From positions 13,206,087 through 13,270,086 of the forward strand of contig CM034543.1 in assembly GCA_020002185.1 (NCBI GenBank): a stretch of 64,000 nt of DNA, read 5' to 3'. A program made the position numbers and the translations under genes. Origin of the DNA: Paraescarpia echinospica (lineage: Eukaryota > Annelida > Polychaeta > Sabellida > Siboglinidae). The stretch's first letter is position 1. Each line of letters opens with the position of its first letter. Under the pieces are notes generated by a model. That model saw nothing but the letters and a program-made list of their open reading frames with translations. It made no database searches and had not been told where the DNA came from. Shown piece after piece: positions 34,351 to 44,835 of the stretch.

Positions 34351-37064
34351 CTACATGTATCCCGCCTTTTTAAGGTGTGTGTCGATTTTATTTTTAAACA
34401 TATTCACGCTACTAGCACCAACACAATCAGGAGATAATCTGTTCCATTCATTTACAGTCCTTTGTGAGAATGAGAACTTTCTTATATCTAATCTACACTG
34501 CTCCTTTACTAATGTAGCTTCATGTCCTCTGGTCCTTCTATTTTTCTTAACTGAGAAAAAAATGTTTCTATCAATATTTTCATAACCGTTCAATATTTTA
34601 AACACTTCTATGTGATCTCCTCTCAATCTCCTGGTTTCTAGTGTTGTTAAACCACATTCTTTTAGGCGTATTTCGTAACTAAGATCCCTCAGATTTGGTA
34701 TCATTTTAGTCGCTCTCCTCTGTACTCTTTCTAGCATATCTATGTCCTTCTTGCGATATGGCCTCCATGCTTGTATACAATATTCTAAATGAGGCCTCAC
34801 TATTGTTTTGTACAGCGGTACTATTAATTATTTTTTCTTATACGCTATATTTCGCCTAATTAATCCAAGGATTTGATTTCCCTTTGACGCTGCAATTCCG
34901 CACTGCTCTGAAACCTTCATATCAGCACTAATGGTTAACCCTAAGTCCTTTTCTTTTACAGTAGTACTTAGAACAGTAACCCCATTTTATATTTTACCTC
35001 TTCATTCCCATGACCTGTGTGGAGGCATTTACATTTCCCAAAATTGAACAGCATTTGCCACTTTTCAGACCATTTGATCAACCTATCAAGATCATCTTGT
35101 AAATTCTGTCTGTCTCCATCACTTTTAATCCTTCTAAACACTTTTGTATCATCCGCAAATTTTAACACCTTGCTTGTTATATCATCGTCCAAATCGTTGA
35201 TATATATTAAGAATAATATAGGTCCTAGTACTGATCCCTGTGGTACCCCACTCAATACCGATTTCCAGTTTGAAGCCTCCCCATCAACTACTACACGTTG
35301 TCTTCTGTCATTCAGCCATTTTTCTATCCAGTTTATTATACCATTTCCTATGCCATGGGCCTTTAGCTTAAGGAGTAATCTTTGATGTGGTACTTTGTCG
35401 AAAGCTTTTTGAAAATCTAAATAGATGATATCTACTGGTGATCCCTCATCTACCCACCTAGTGAAATGTTACAAAAAACATAAAATATTTGTTCAGCATG
35501 ACCTCGCTTTTAAAAACCCATGTTGAGATGGGTTTATCAAGTTATGTTTAACAAGAAAATCCACCATGTGATCTTTAATTAGTCTTTCTAATAATTTGCA
35601 AATCACTGATGTTAAACTCACTGGTCTATAGTTCTCTGACTTGTTTCTCGAACCTTTTTTAAATAACGGTATAATGTTTGCCTCTTTCCATTCTAAAGGA
35701 ACCACTCCCTCTTCTAATGACAAATTGAAAACTGTTGCAAGCGGTACGCTAATTTGTTCTACAATTTCCAATAGTAGTTTGGGCGGAATCCCGTCCACTC
35801 CAGGTGATTTATTATCCTTCATAGCCCTTATTTTCTTAGCTACCATTTCCGAGGTTACAACTAACTGTCCTAAATAGTCTGAATCTGCCCCCTTGAACTT
35901 AGCCTCTGGTACTGGCAGTGAACTAATATCTTCCATGGTAAACACTGAACTAAAATACTCATTCAGGTCTTCTGCCATTAAGAATCCCTCTGATATTGTA
36001 TTTCCAGCACTATCTTCTAGAGGACCGACCTTATCCTGAACTTTGTGTTTGCTTCGAATATAGGCATACAAACTCTTACTGTCATGTTTTATATTACTAG
36101 CTAATTTTTTTTCATAGCTTCTCTTTGAATTTCTAATTTCAGCTGTAGCTTGATTAAGTGCTTCTTTATAACTGTTGTAGTCTTCATAATTTCCAGTACA
36201 TCTATATGACTTCCACATCATTTGTTTATACTTAATTTTTCTAATGGCTTCTTTCGATAAGTGTTTCTTTTTAGACCGTTTCCCTTGTTTTTTGAAAGGT
36301 ACAAATGTATCGACTATGCACTTAATTTCACTATTTAAGATATTCCAGCATTCGGTTGCTGTCTTATTCTTCAGTGTGTTATTCCAGTCTATCTTTGCTA
36401 AATATTTCCTCATGTCCTTATACCTTCCTTTGTGGAAATTTCTCCTATACTGCTTTTTACTATTCCTTTCTGATTTTACTTTGATGGTAAAATGTATCTG
36501 GTTGTGATCACTACTCCCCAGTGGCTCACATATCTTGACATTGTCAACTAATTCTTTCTGTGAGGACAAAACTAAGTCTAACACATTCTCTCCCCTGGTT
36601 GGTTCTAGCACATGTTGAGAAAGGAAACTATCTTGTACTAAAACTAAAAACGTGTGGTCCTCACTCCCCATACTTTGTAGAGATTTCCATTGTATATGCC
36701 CATGGTTAAAGTCCCCCATAATAATACAGTTCCGTTTGCCTACTTCCCTTATAGCGTTTTGTATTTTTTCATTCTCTTCTATGCTTATGTTTGGACTTCG
36801 ATACACTAACCCAACTGTTAACGTTGAGTTTCCTGTAACTGTGTTACACCAAACAGCTTCTTCGCAATCTGCTTCTCTTTCTAATTTTATTTCATAAGCC
36901 TGGATAGATTCTTTAATATATAAAATAACTCCACCTTCCTTTCTTCCTATTCTGTCTTTCCTAAACATTACATATCCTGTTAGTCCCAATTCGGCATCTG
37001 ATATATCAGTGGTGGCCCACGATTCGGTTATACCTATTATGTGAGGGTCAATATCTTCTGCCAT
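34351..37064 (-). pseudogene. CR1 ORF2: endonuclease-reverse transcriptase, inactivated
   Basis: From the first Met at 37064 the frame encodes an APE-type endonuclease (ITESW, MGDFNH near residue 115, SSDHNQ near 184) that would nick target DNA, a linker, then reverse transcriptase (SPGVDGIPPKLL, YLDFQKAFDKVPH, GVPQGSVLGP, the FADD catalytic box) and the CR1 C-terminal region (VRPHLEYCIQAW, RDLSYEIRLKECGLTTLE). The open frame extends upstream (NARSIVNKRSEL), so the true start may overlap the end of ORF1 near 37230. Defects: TGA and TAA stops near 35507 and 35483, a frameshift near 34980 and a TAA near 34830. Length is otherwise near complete for CR1. Confidence 0.92.
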
Positions 37065-37228
37065 AATGTTTAGTTCACTTCTTTTGTTTACTATGCTCCT
37101 TGCATTTAAACAAATGCATTTATATCCTGATTCAGAACAGTTTTCTAGGCTGTTCTTTGCCGATTTATTTCTGCTGTCTTTATCTATGCCTCCAGTTTCA
37201 GGCTTCTCTGTGAATCCACCCTGCGAAT

Positions 37229-38433
37229 CTAGTTTAAATAGATGCAGCCTGTCCCACTGTCAACAGATTGCAGCAAGTTCTCTGAGAAAACTGCTGCCCC
37301 CTTTCCACTTAGATGTAGGCCATCTCTCATGTACATATCTTCCTCCCAACAAAGTATCCCCATAAATCTACGAATCCCACCCCCTCTTCTTTACACATCT
37401 GCTCAACTAGTGCGTTGATCGCCATCCTCTTGCAGTTTCTATATGTCGGCCCCCTTCCTCCCATTACTGGCAAAATTCCTGAGAGGATAATCTGTTCTAC
37501 TCTTGTCTTCTTTAACTTCTTCACTAACTGTCTGTACTTCTGAACTATCCCAGTTGTTCCCTCCCTCTCTGCGTTATTTGTCCCTACATGTACTAGTATA
37601 GACCCTCCCTTGCCATGCCCCAGTACCTTCTCTACCCTTTCAGTTACATGTTCTATCCTAGCCCCCGGTAGACAAACAACGACGTCCTCCCCCTCGCTTA
37701 GAGTCTTATCTGTCTTTCTCATAATCGAATCGCCCATAAACACCCTCTCTTTCCTCATTGCCCCCTCAATCACTGCCTCAGTGTAGCTCTTTCTACGGTT
37801 TGCATCTGTCTGGTTGTAATCTTGTTCCCCTGTCTTCTGCTCTCCCGTCACAATCTCGTCCGTTCCATTCTTTCCTGACGCTGTTTCTCTTGTCACCTTT
37901 CTTCCTGTCATCGTCCCTCCCGACTTCTCTTCTGTCACATGTACTCTCACTTCCCTTCTTCCCGTCATCTTTCCTCCCATTGCATTTCCTTCTCTCCTCT
38001 CCCGTCTCTTTTTCCCTCCTACCTCTTTCTCTACGGTCACTTTCTCTCCTGCCACCTTCACACCTGTCACATTTCCTGCCGTCGATCCTCCACTTTCTTC
38101 CCCTCCTCTCAGTCTCCTTTCCTCGGTCTTGTTGCCACTACTCTGCTCCTTCAGTTTCACAGTATTCCCAACTTTATCCCTGTCGTCTCTCTCCATTCCA
38201 TCTGTCTCCTTGCTGATTCTCATCTCCATCACCTTCACAATATCTACCAACCTAGCTACCTCTTTCTCCAGACATTTCACCTTCCAACACCCCACGCACT
38301 GAAAGGTGAATCCCTCTTCCTTGGTTTCTGTCCATGACTTCGTACAGCCGGATAAGGCAAAATCTACCCAACTGTGGCAGTCGTCGCACACCAAGTGTCT
38401 CTTTGCCTTGACTTGCCGCTTGCAAGGAGCCAT
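37229..38433 (-). pseudogene. CR1 ORF1: zinc finger plus SGNH-esterase, frameshifted
   Basis: Starts MAPCKRQVKAKRH. The N-terminal CDDC...C...CVGC cysteine pattern is PHD-like, followed by a predicted coiled coil (CLEKEVARLVDIVKVMEMRI) and a long charged low-complexity linker rich in Lys/Glu/Gly/Thr. The C-terminal half is an SGNH hydrolase: FMGDSIMRK (nucleophile Ser block I), VHVGTNNAEREG (block III) and ILSGILPV. The catalytic Asp-His block (RDGLHLSGKGA) is in another frame after a one-base shift near 37345, ending at 37229-37231. Esterase ORF1 is typical of part of the CR1 clade; it is thought to act in RNP or membrane/lipid interactions. Confidence 0.88.
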
Positions 38434-38500
38434 ATCAGAATTTATTTAATAATAATAATCTAATTAGCTATTTAAAATAGTTTTGTCAACTGTGTTTACA

Positions 38501-39589
38501 CTATTCACTGTCTATGTAGTCTTTAAGAAGACTGTTTTCTGTGCACAAATGTTACACTTTACGTAAGATTGCGTACGCTAGACTGCCTTATTTATTTAGG
38601 CAGTCTAATATCCAAATGTTTTCTATATACCTTTGTCTGCGGGCCAATTCTCTTAAAGAGAGTTTGTCTGTTTCTCGTTCTGTGTTAAAGCTGCAATATC
38701 AGTTCGATTGTTATCGTCCTCGCTTTTCTGACTAATTTCCCGAAAAAGCAAAGCTATCAAGTATCCCCTATAATATCCTAGTTCGTTGGTGCACTTGTGC
38801 TACTTCGTTTTGTTGAAATTAATCAACAAACTGCGAACTATTTCTAATTTGGTTTCGAGTCGAAGGAGTCGAAACTAGCAACACTTACTTGAACTTGGAT
38901 ATGCATCTGGAAGTGGAAACTTCATTTAATAATATCGTGTTCGCGAATTTGGGCGAGATTGACCTCTGACCCTCAAGACTGGTGCCTCGATCAAGCCGTT
39001 TTTGTTGATAGTACAGTGTTCGCAAGTGTTTATATAACACGTTCTTATTTTATGGCATTTACGCCGGCGATGGGACGTCCTCGGACAAATGCCACCGACT
39101 CAACGAAAAAGGGTCAAATTACGCATACAACGACAATATTCGCGCCAGACGGTTTATTTGGGATAAACCAATATGTATTTGTAGAACGACACAACTTCAC
39201 AAGTCACAAAAGAAATAGCTGGAGTAAGACTAAGTCTAAGAACAGACGCTGCGTTCACAAAACTTCTTCTAGAGACAGGTTAGTAATTTCAAAGGAGTCA
39301 GCCACGCTTATTTATTCGTATGAATATAATATGAATTATTATGTTGTTTATTATGTTCAGAAAACCACCTCCCCTCAATACTGTGAAAATGTCCATAACA
39401 ATAACATGTATCGATAGCTTGCGACTGATTTATGTGAGAGAGAGCAGAGAATTACCGTTACTATACAAAGAATTGCAGCCCATGTTTTGTTAAGTTACAA
39501 ATTCTTTTGTATATGTAAATAATAGAAGTTCTGTTTTTTGTTGTTGTTTTTTTGGTCTAAAAAAAGCACATCCAAAACATTACAATTTA
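38501..39589. other. Stretch with one unrecognised ORF
   Basis: May contain the CR1 5' UTR at its left side. An open frame at 38959-39417 (152 codons, plus) includes MAFTPAMGRPRTNATDSTKK and basic KSKNRRCVHKTSSRDR segments; no domain recognised. It lies about 170 bp upstream of a LINE 3' end, so it could be the ORF1 of the same, internally deleted LINE. That link is inference. Confidence 0.35.
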
Positions 39590-39967
39590 TCAATAACATG
39601 CTATCAGGAAATTGTATGTCTCTTACAACAAAATATTTCGAATGGTGTTAGGTTATGACAGATACTGTAGTGCTAGTGAAATGTTTGTTAACAATAATTT
39701 ACCTAACTGTTCTGCTGTTATTAGAAATTTGACATATATAGATCTACATGCCGACTGCAGTTCTCAAAAAACATATTGATTCGTAGCATTATTAATAGTA
39801 AAATTAAATACGTGTCTAGAATATGGAAATACGGGTTCAGTTCCCTGTATATACATTTTGTTGACGGGTGATTTTTATTCTGTACATTGTAACTGTTGTT
39901 TATAACACAACTATAGAACTTGTATGTTGCATGGAGTCTGTGAATAAAGCAATTATTATTATTATTA
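39590..39967 (+). mobile_element. LINE 3' end with (ATT)n tail
   Basis: Encodes YDRYCSASEMFVNNNLPNC, the C-terminal pattern also seen (GSASHMFATANI) in the split LINE at 33.5 kb, followed by a 3' UTR and GTGAATAAAGCAATTATT with an (ATT)n tail. The reading frame is broken after about 39770. A 5'-truncated or internally deleted copy. Confidence 0.75.
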
Positions 39968-42009
39968 TACTTCTACATTCATACATTTTGTAGAACAATT
40001 TAGTAAATTTATTTTCCGTTTCATTTAATTAATTCACTTCATCTTACTTTGCATCATTCAATTCAAATACAGTCAGGGTTGGCAGCTAGGTTTCTGACAG
40101 GACAGTTTACAAATTGTTTGCACGGTGATGATACTGAAGCCACAGAGGCTTCGCTTCAAGGAACATACTTTTTCAGTCAGAAACCTCTGGTTAATAACAA
40201 CAGTTGTAAGTAGTTGAAAGGCCATAATCATTTTTGTTTGTTAGATCAAACCAGGAAATCCATAATAAAATGCCTTTGTTGCTCTTATAAGAGACATGAC
40301 TAACTGCTGGAATCTTCTTCTAAAGACTTACAGTGACTCAGCCAGCCTTTAGACAAGTTTAGTCAGCTTGCAGTGGAACCTTGCTGTCCAGCTAAAGAAC
40401 AAAGGGTATATTGATCATTGGATGGTAACAGGTGGTAATCCACCCTCTGAGTAAACAGTAGAACTTTGTGGACACTGCCATGGGTTCACACACTGCCAGC
40501 CAAATGTCCTCCTCATTAATTAGCCGTGTTAGGTAAATGACACATTGAGATCACAACTAAGGCATTGGGTATTTTGCATGGTTTACTATTGAATTCCTCA
40601 AACTAAGTTTTGTTGAACTATCAGTGAAACATTGCAATTTTTATTTTATTTTATGTTTTTCGAATAAAATTACTTTGCGACTTTGTTTCCTGTAACCTTC
40701 TTTCCAGCCCATATGTGTTGTACCTGTACTTAGTTAATAAGTTGACACTTGTAAATTGTCTATTTGTTTGTTACGTACTACACTTTTACAATATATATAC
40801 AATAACTTTGCCACTCTCATATCATTGTAATTGTTTAACAACTGGGCAAATGACATTTTCACACTTGAGTGCTTGACAAATGACCATTGGGCAAAAGACT
40901 GTGCAACATATTTTTACCTAATTTAATTAAGTTAATGAAATTAAAAAGTTTACACACACAATATTATATAATATTATATATATATATATATTGACGGGTA
41001 GTAGTGCTGTCAAACCATGTTCATTTTCACAAATAATCTGACTCATTCCAATTCATGACTTTGTTTGACAGCTTCAACACAAAAAAGCGAACTACCTCAA
41101 CACCACTGCAGCCATCACATATGACAAGATCTGTGGTGGTTCTATCGAGTATCAGTGGTCGTAGCAAAGGCAGCTCAGGTGTCCAGTCACTTCCTGCGGC
41201 TCAGTGCAGCTCAGGACAGTTAGAACAAACGTAAGTATTAATTGATGCTGCTATGCAAACGTGATATATATATATATATATATACATATAAATCATAGCA
41301 TAATAATTGGAAGATATCCAAACATATGTGATTGGTTTTAACAGTTATGTTTTATTCTGACCAATCTTATGTGGGTACATTTACACCATCTTTGGTTGAC
41401 AGGGCTTTTGTGAAACTTTCAATCATTTGCAGTTCACTTTTTGAATTTAATGTTCTATTTATAAAAAAATAATTTGGAATATTTCTGTTGCAAACATAAA
41501 TTCGTATATACAGTGCAAGTAAATACACGTGAAACAATATAGCCAAACCTTCGAGTGATTGTACTTTCATAATAATCATGCCTATGCAGTGGCAAAAATG
41601 TTTCAATAGCACCCCCCCCCCCATCTTCCGATATCACCACTCCAGCCGAGACAGCAGAGCGGCTGAAGTTATAGTTATGACAGCTCGGTAGCAACAAAAT
41701 TTAGAGTACACCATTTGGTTCGGCCGCCAGTGGAGGTTTTTGTGCCCCCCGGGCTCGATTTCTGGATCCACCCCTGAATGTGATAGTTTTGTTTGTCTGC
41801 ATTTTGCAGTAATGGGTGTCCTCGTTAAATTGCATATTGTTGTTAGAAATGCATGTGAATTAAAGTAAAGACAATGTAAATTAAAAACATTTTATTGAAA
41901 ATATTTGATGAGATTGACTACAAAATTAAAAGCACAATACAACTACAGGTACAATCACTGCACTTGATATGTATAATGTAATAATTTTTAATATCACATA
42001 CACATCACA
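39968..42009. other. Non-coding stretch with weak exon candidates and a MITE end
   Basis: Two open segments with splice-like borders: about 40036-40213 (SGLAARFLTGQFTNCLHG, ending NNNSCK) and 41072-41164 (acceptor TTTGACAG|CTTC; LQHKKANYLNTTAAITYDK, ending YQWS before a stop). Neither is recognised and they could not be joined. At about 41700-41777 the sequence ends CTGGATCCACCCCTG, which in reverse complement (CAGGGGTGGATCCAG) looks like the common terminal motif of invertebrate MITEs; the other end was not found. Short (TA)n tracts at 40975 and 41265. Confidence 0.3.
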
Positions 42010-42440
42010 TGCACATAAAATGCAAAGCAACAATAGAAACAAAAATTAGGAAGAGGTTGAAAACATGTCAGGTACATATAAAAAAAAAAACAGTTACTTT
42101 TATCACGATTCTTTGTTACAAAAAACAACACTAGTACATGTGATATAAAATGCTAGTTGTAGTTTATACATGCCTTATATGTTTACAACTCACACAGTTA
42201 GTGACTAAACAATCATGTGTATCTAACATAAATTGTTAATATTTAATGCCCATAAAATGCAAACCAATGAGAAAAAATTACTTAGAAAGATGTTTAGTTG
42301 AACAAATGCAATATCAAATAAAATAACTATATTACGATTCTTTGTTAAAAAAACATCAATATGACATCAAGTTCGAAAATTGTGTAGTTTGTGCAATGCT
42401 TGGTGTATTTACAACTCGCAAAAAAATAGTGACGAGACTA
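42010..42440 (+). repeat. Diverged tandem duplication, about 235-bp offset
   Basis: CATAAAATGCAAAGCAA (about 42015) recurs as CATAAAATGCAAACCAA (about 42250). ACGATTCTTTGTTACAAAAA (about 42104) recurs as ACGATTCTTTGTTAAAAAAA (about 42335). TTTACAACTCACACAGTTAG recurs as TTTACAACTCGCAAAAAAAT. Two diverged units in tandem. Confidence 0.65.
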
Positions 42441-42488
42441 GACAGGGTCATCGCCATGTGACTGAGAATTACATATACAATCACTACA

Positions 42489-42700
42489 TGCTACATTGCT
42501 CCAGTTTACTCAGCTGTATGAAGAGTACCTGCTACAGACAGTGGTGGATAGTGTTCGCATATTAATTTCAGTGTGGCTGAATGCTTCCCACATAAGTCAA
42601 GGTGGTGTTTTCGATTTAACAGTTCTGCCAGGGAGTAAAATGTAAAGCGCTTTGAGCAATCCTGAGGACTGGATACTATACCACATCAGAACTAACCTTA
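42489..42700 (+). mobile_element. SINE copy, 5'-truncated
   Basis: Begins TACATTGCTCCAGTTTACTC, continues with CAGTGGTGG, GAATGCTTCCCACATAA and TAAAGCGCTTTGAGCA and ends near AGAACTAACCTTA. This is the order of the SINE at 52540-52872 without its tRNA-like head. More diverged than that copy. Confidence 0.85.
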
Positions 42701-44324
42701 CACAAGTATTGTTTAATTATCATGCGAAATGAAAATGTAATATAAATTATTTGTGAAAATATAAAACATTGATAAAAAAGAATAATTTATAAAAAATGAT
42801 ATGTGGCATGAAAAATATATAACAGTCCTCATGATACATAGATAATTTAAACAAGTAAAAATGCTGCTGTCAGTGTATCAACAGATTGTTGCTGAAAACT
42901 GTGAAAAGGCTTTCAATACCACTACTTCATCACAAACTTGTGTTGTACATAACAAGTACCTGGTGTATGTTGCAAGAACTCAGCTGGCTGCCACTGACTA
43001 TCAGCAACACAAAGACAATGAAACCCTACCACTGCAACAATGCTGGATAATTAATGTATTTTTTATGGACACTACTAAATGTTATAGTTGAATTGAATGC
43101 AAATACCTTGTATTATTGACTTTTGATAAATGTATTGTCACGTATAAAAATGTCATACATGTCAGAGCCGTGCTAATAGTCACTTTTTCTCCGGTATAGG
43201 TAGATGCAGATGTACAGAAAAAAGTCAGTAAGCTGGTATGCAGTACCATCAAAGACAGCGAAAACATACAGAGATGTCATTGATATCTAAACTGGTGTAG
43301 TTCACCGAAGAATGCTCGACACTGAACCTCTCTCACAGCGTTGAAAGTTGTTGCCCGAAGACTCATGCCATATCTGCCAGACCCTGGCACCCACCGTTCC
43401 ATCACCAACTGCAGAGCTAGTCAGGCGTCACCACATTCTTATGTCAAGCAACCTGCATTCTACATTGGTTTCCAGTCAGTCAAGCTAACTGACTGATCTG
43501 GAAGCCAGTGTACACCCCATCGGCACTGGGGAATCTGTCACGGATGCAACACACGACACAATTGGGATCACTCGGTGGACATTCACATGACAAACTGTTA
43601 ATATGCAGCATATTGCATGGCTGTAGAATCTTGTCCGAGGTCCTGGATATACAACTGCCCAGTATGCCATATTAACTTGGAGAGCACACTAGTTCAATCT
43701 CCTGTAAAGAAAAGCATATATTCAGTAAACAAAAACAGGCATCATAGTAGTGTTGGGAGTAAATAATTATGGAGTTGCTCATCGTCATAATCAGTAAATA
43801 TAAAATAATGTTTCATGTATGATCTGCAGCATTTCACAAGAGGCAGCAAGAAATGTTCTACTACAGCTGCATCTTTACATGTTGATATCTTAGGAACAGT
43901 CGATGTTTACCGGGTTGTTCCGGGTGGAGGAAAGGGGTGGGTTGATACAGCATGCAGACATTAGTGAAATAAGCTATTTTTCAAAATGGTGAATTTTGTT
44001 TACTATTTTTCTTTACTAGGTGGTAGTAGTCAATATTATAGACTGATTTGAATTCTGCTAATCAGTAAAACTTTGTTTTGTTTTCAGTATACAGTTGCAG
44101 TGTGGCATCTAGTAATATAATAATTCAAGTGACGTATTATGTATTTATATATTGTTGTGGTGAGAATATATACATATATTGGTAAATTCAGAATAATAGC
44201 TGGCATATGTCAGTTGAAAGATATCACAGGATACCAATTAATGCATTACATACACTATAGCCAGGCATCAAGGACCACAATGAAAATAAGTGCATGCATT
44301 TTCTTGTGTAATCCTTATATATAT
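42701..44324. other. Stretch with weak exon candidates
   Basis: A frame at 42861-43091 (76 codons) contains SVYQQIVAENCEKAFNTTT and looks protein-like. A possible terminal exon at 43200-43283 follows a pyrimidine-rich acceptor (CCGGTATAG|G) and reads VDADVQKKVSKLVCSTIKD to a stop. Neither matches a family I know. 43290-43700 is richer in GC but has no recognised frame. The last bases form a (TA)-rich site into which the Gypsy element inserted. Confidence 0.3.
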
Positions 44325-44485
44325 TGTAGCGTATTTCGTCTAAATACACTATATATTTACAAAACACGACATAACCATAAGATGGCGGAACAGGAACTAC
44401 TTTTTATAGTATCCAATTATGGATCATTACGCCGATACAAAACAATAGTAATTACGCATCAACACGTAGTTCTAAATACACAACA
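44325..44485 (-). repeat. 3' LTR of Gypsy element
   Basis: 161 bp, TGTAGCG...CACAACA on plus, so it has TG..CA ends. On the minus strand a TATAAAAAGTAG box (plus 44397-44408) lies near the middle, with the YY1-like AAGATGGCGG (plus 44381-44390) downstream, a plausible LTR promoter. The last 25 bp on the minus strand can fold (TAGTGTATTT / AAATACGCTA). Confidence 0.95.
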
Positions 44486-44497
44486 TTTCCTCCCCAA
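44486..44497 (-). promoter_or_regulatory. Polypurine tract
   Basis: On the minus strand TTGGGGAGGAAA directly precedes the 3' LTR, the expected site of plus-strand DNA priming. Confidence 0.85.
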
Positions 44498-44835
44498 TTA
44501 GTTTAGTAATCCCTATTGGAGATATGATACTGTTATATTTCACACTTTGAAGAAAACATAGCAAAGTTCTAACAGCAAGGAAAAATAACTTTGTCCGTTC
44601 TAGAAAAATAACAGTAGTCATGATCTAGTACAATTACTGTCCTAGTTCTGTGTTAGTCAGCGTCATTACTGTGAATGTTAGTAACAAGTAATGTTCCACT
44701 TGGTATCTGTTCACTCTCATTGAGTCCGAGTACAATTAAAAGGTAATGGATATTAAATTAAAGCAAGTCTTCGAATTATCTCAATTAACAAGAAGTCTCA
44801 AAACTTCAACAGTTACGTGTACTCCGAGTCACAAC

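Larger units (their letters stand above)
34238..38500 (-). mobile_element. CR1-type LINE, near full length, disabled
   Basis: Minus-strand non-LTR retrotransposon with ORF1 (esterase type), ORF2 (endonuclease and reverse transcriptase) and a short 3' UTR. It ends in three or four copies of a 10-bp TTGTTAAATC repeat (34242-34272 on the plus strand as GATTTAACAA), the short 3' repeat array typical of CR1. Before these lies the hairpin CTGCCATCCAGAG...CTCTGGATGGCA, a common CR1 3' feature. The 5' end is not fixed: ORF1 starts at 38433 and the 5' UTR may reach further. Stops and frameshifts in both ORFs make it inactive. Confidence 0.9.

Noticed and set aside
34304..37365. Plus-strand frames antisense to the CR1 element (34304-34585, 35017-35385, 36244-36507 and others)
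   Set aside because: Shadows of the recognised minus-strand ORF2 and ORF1.
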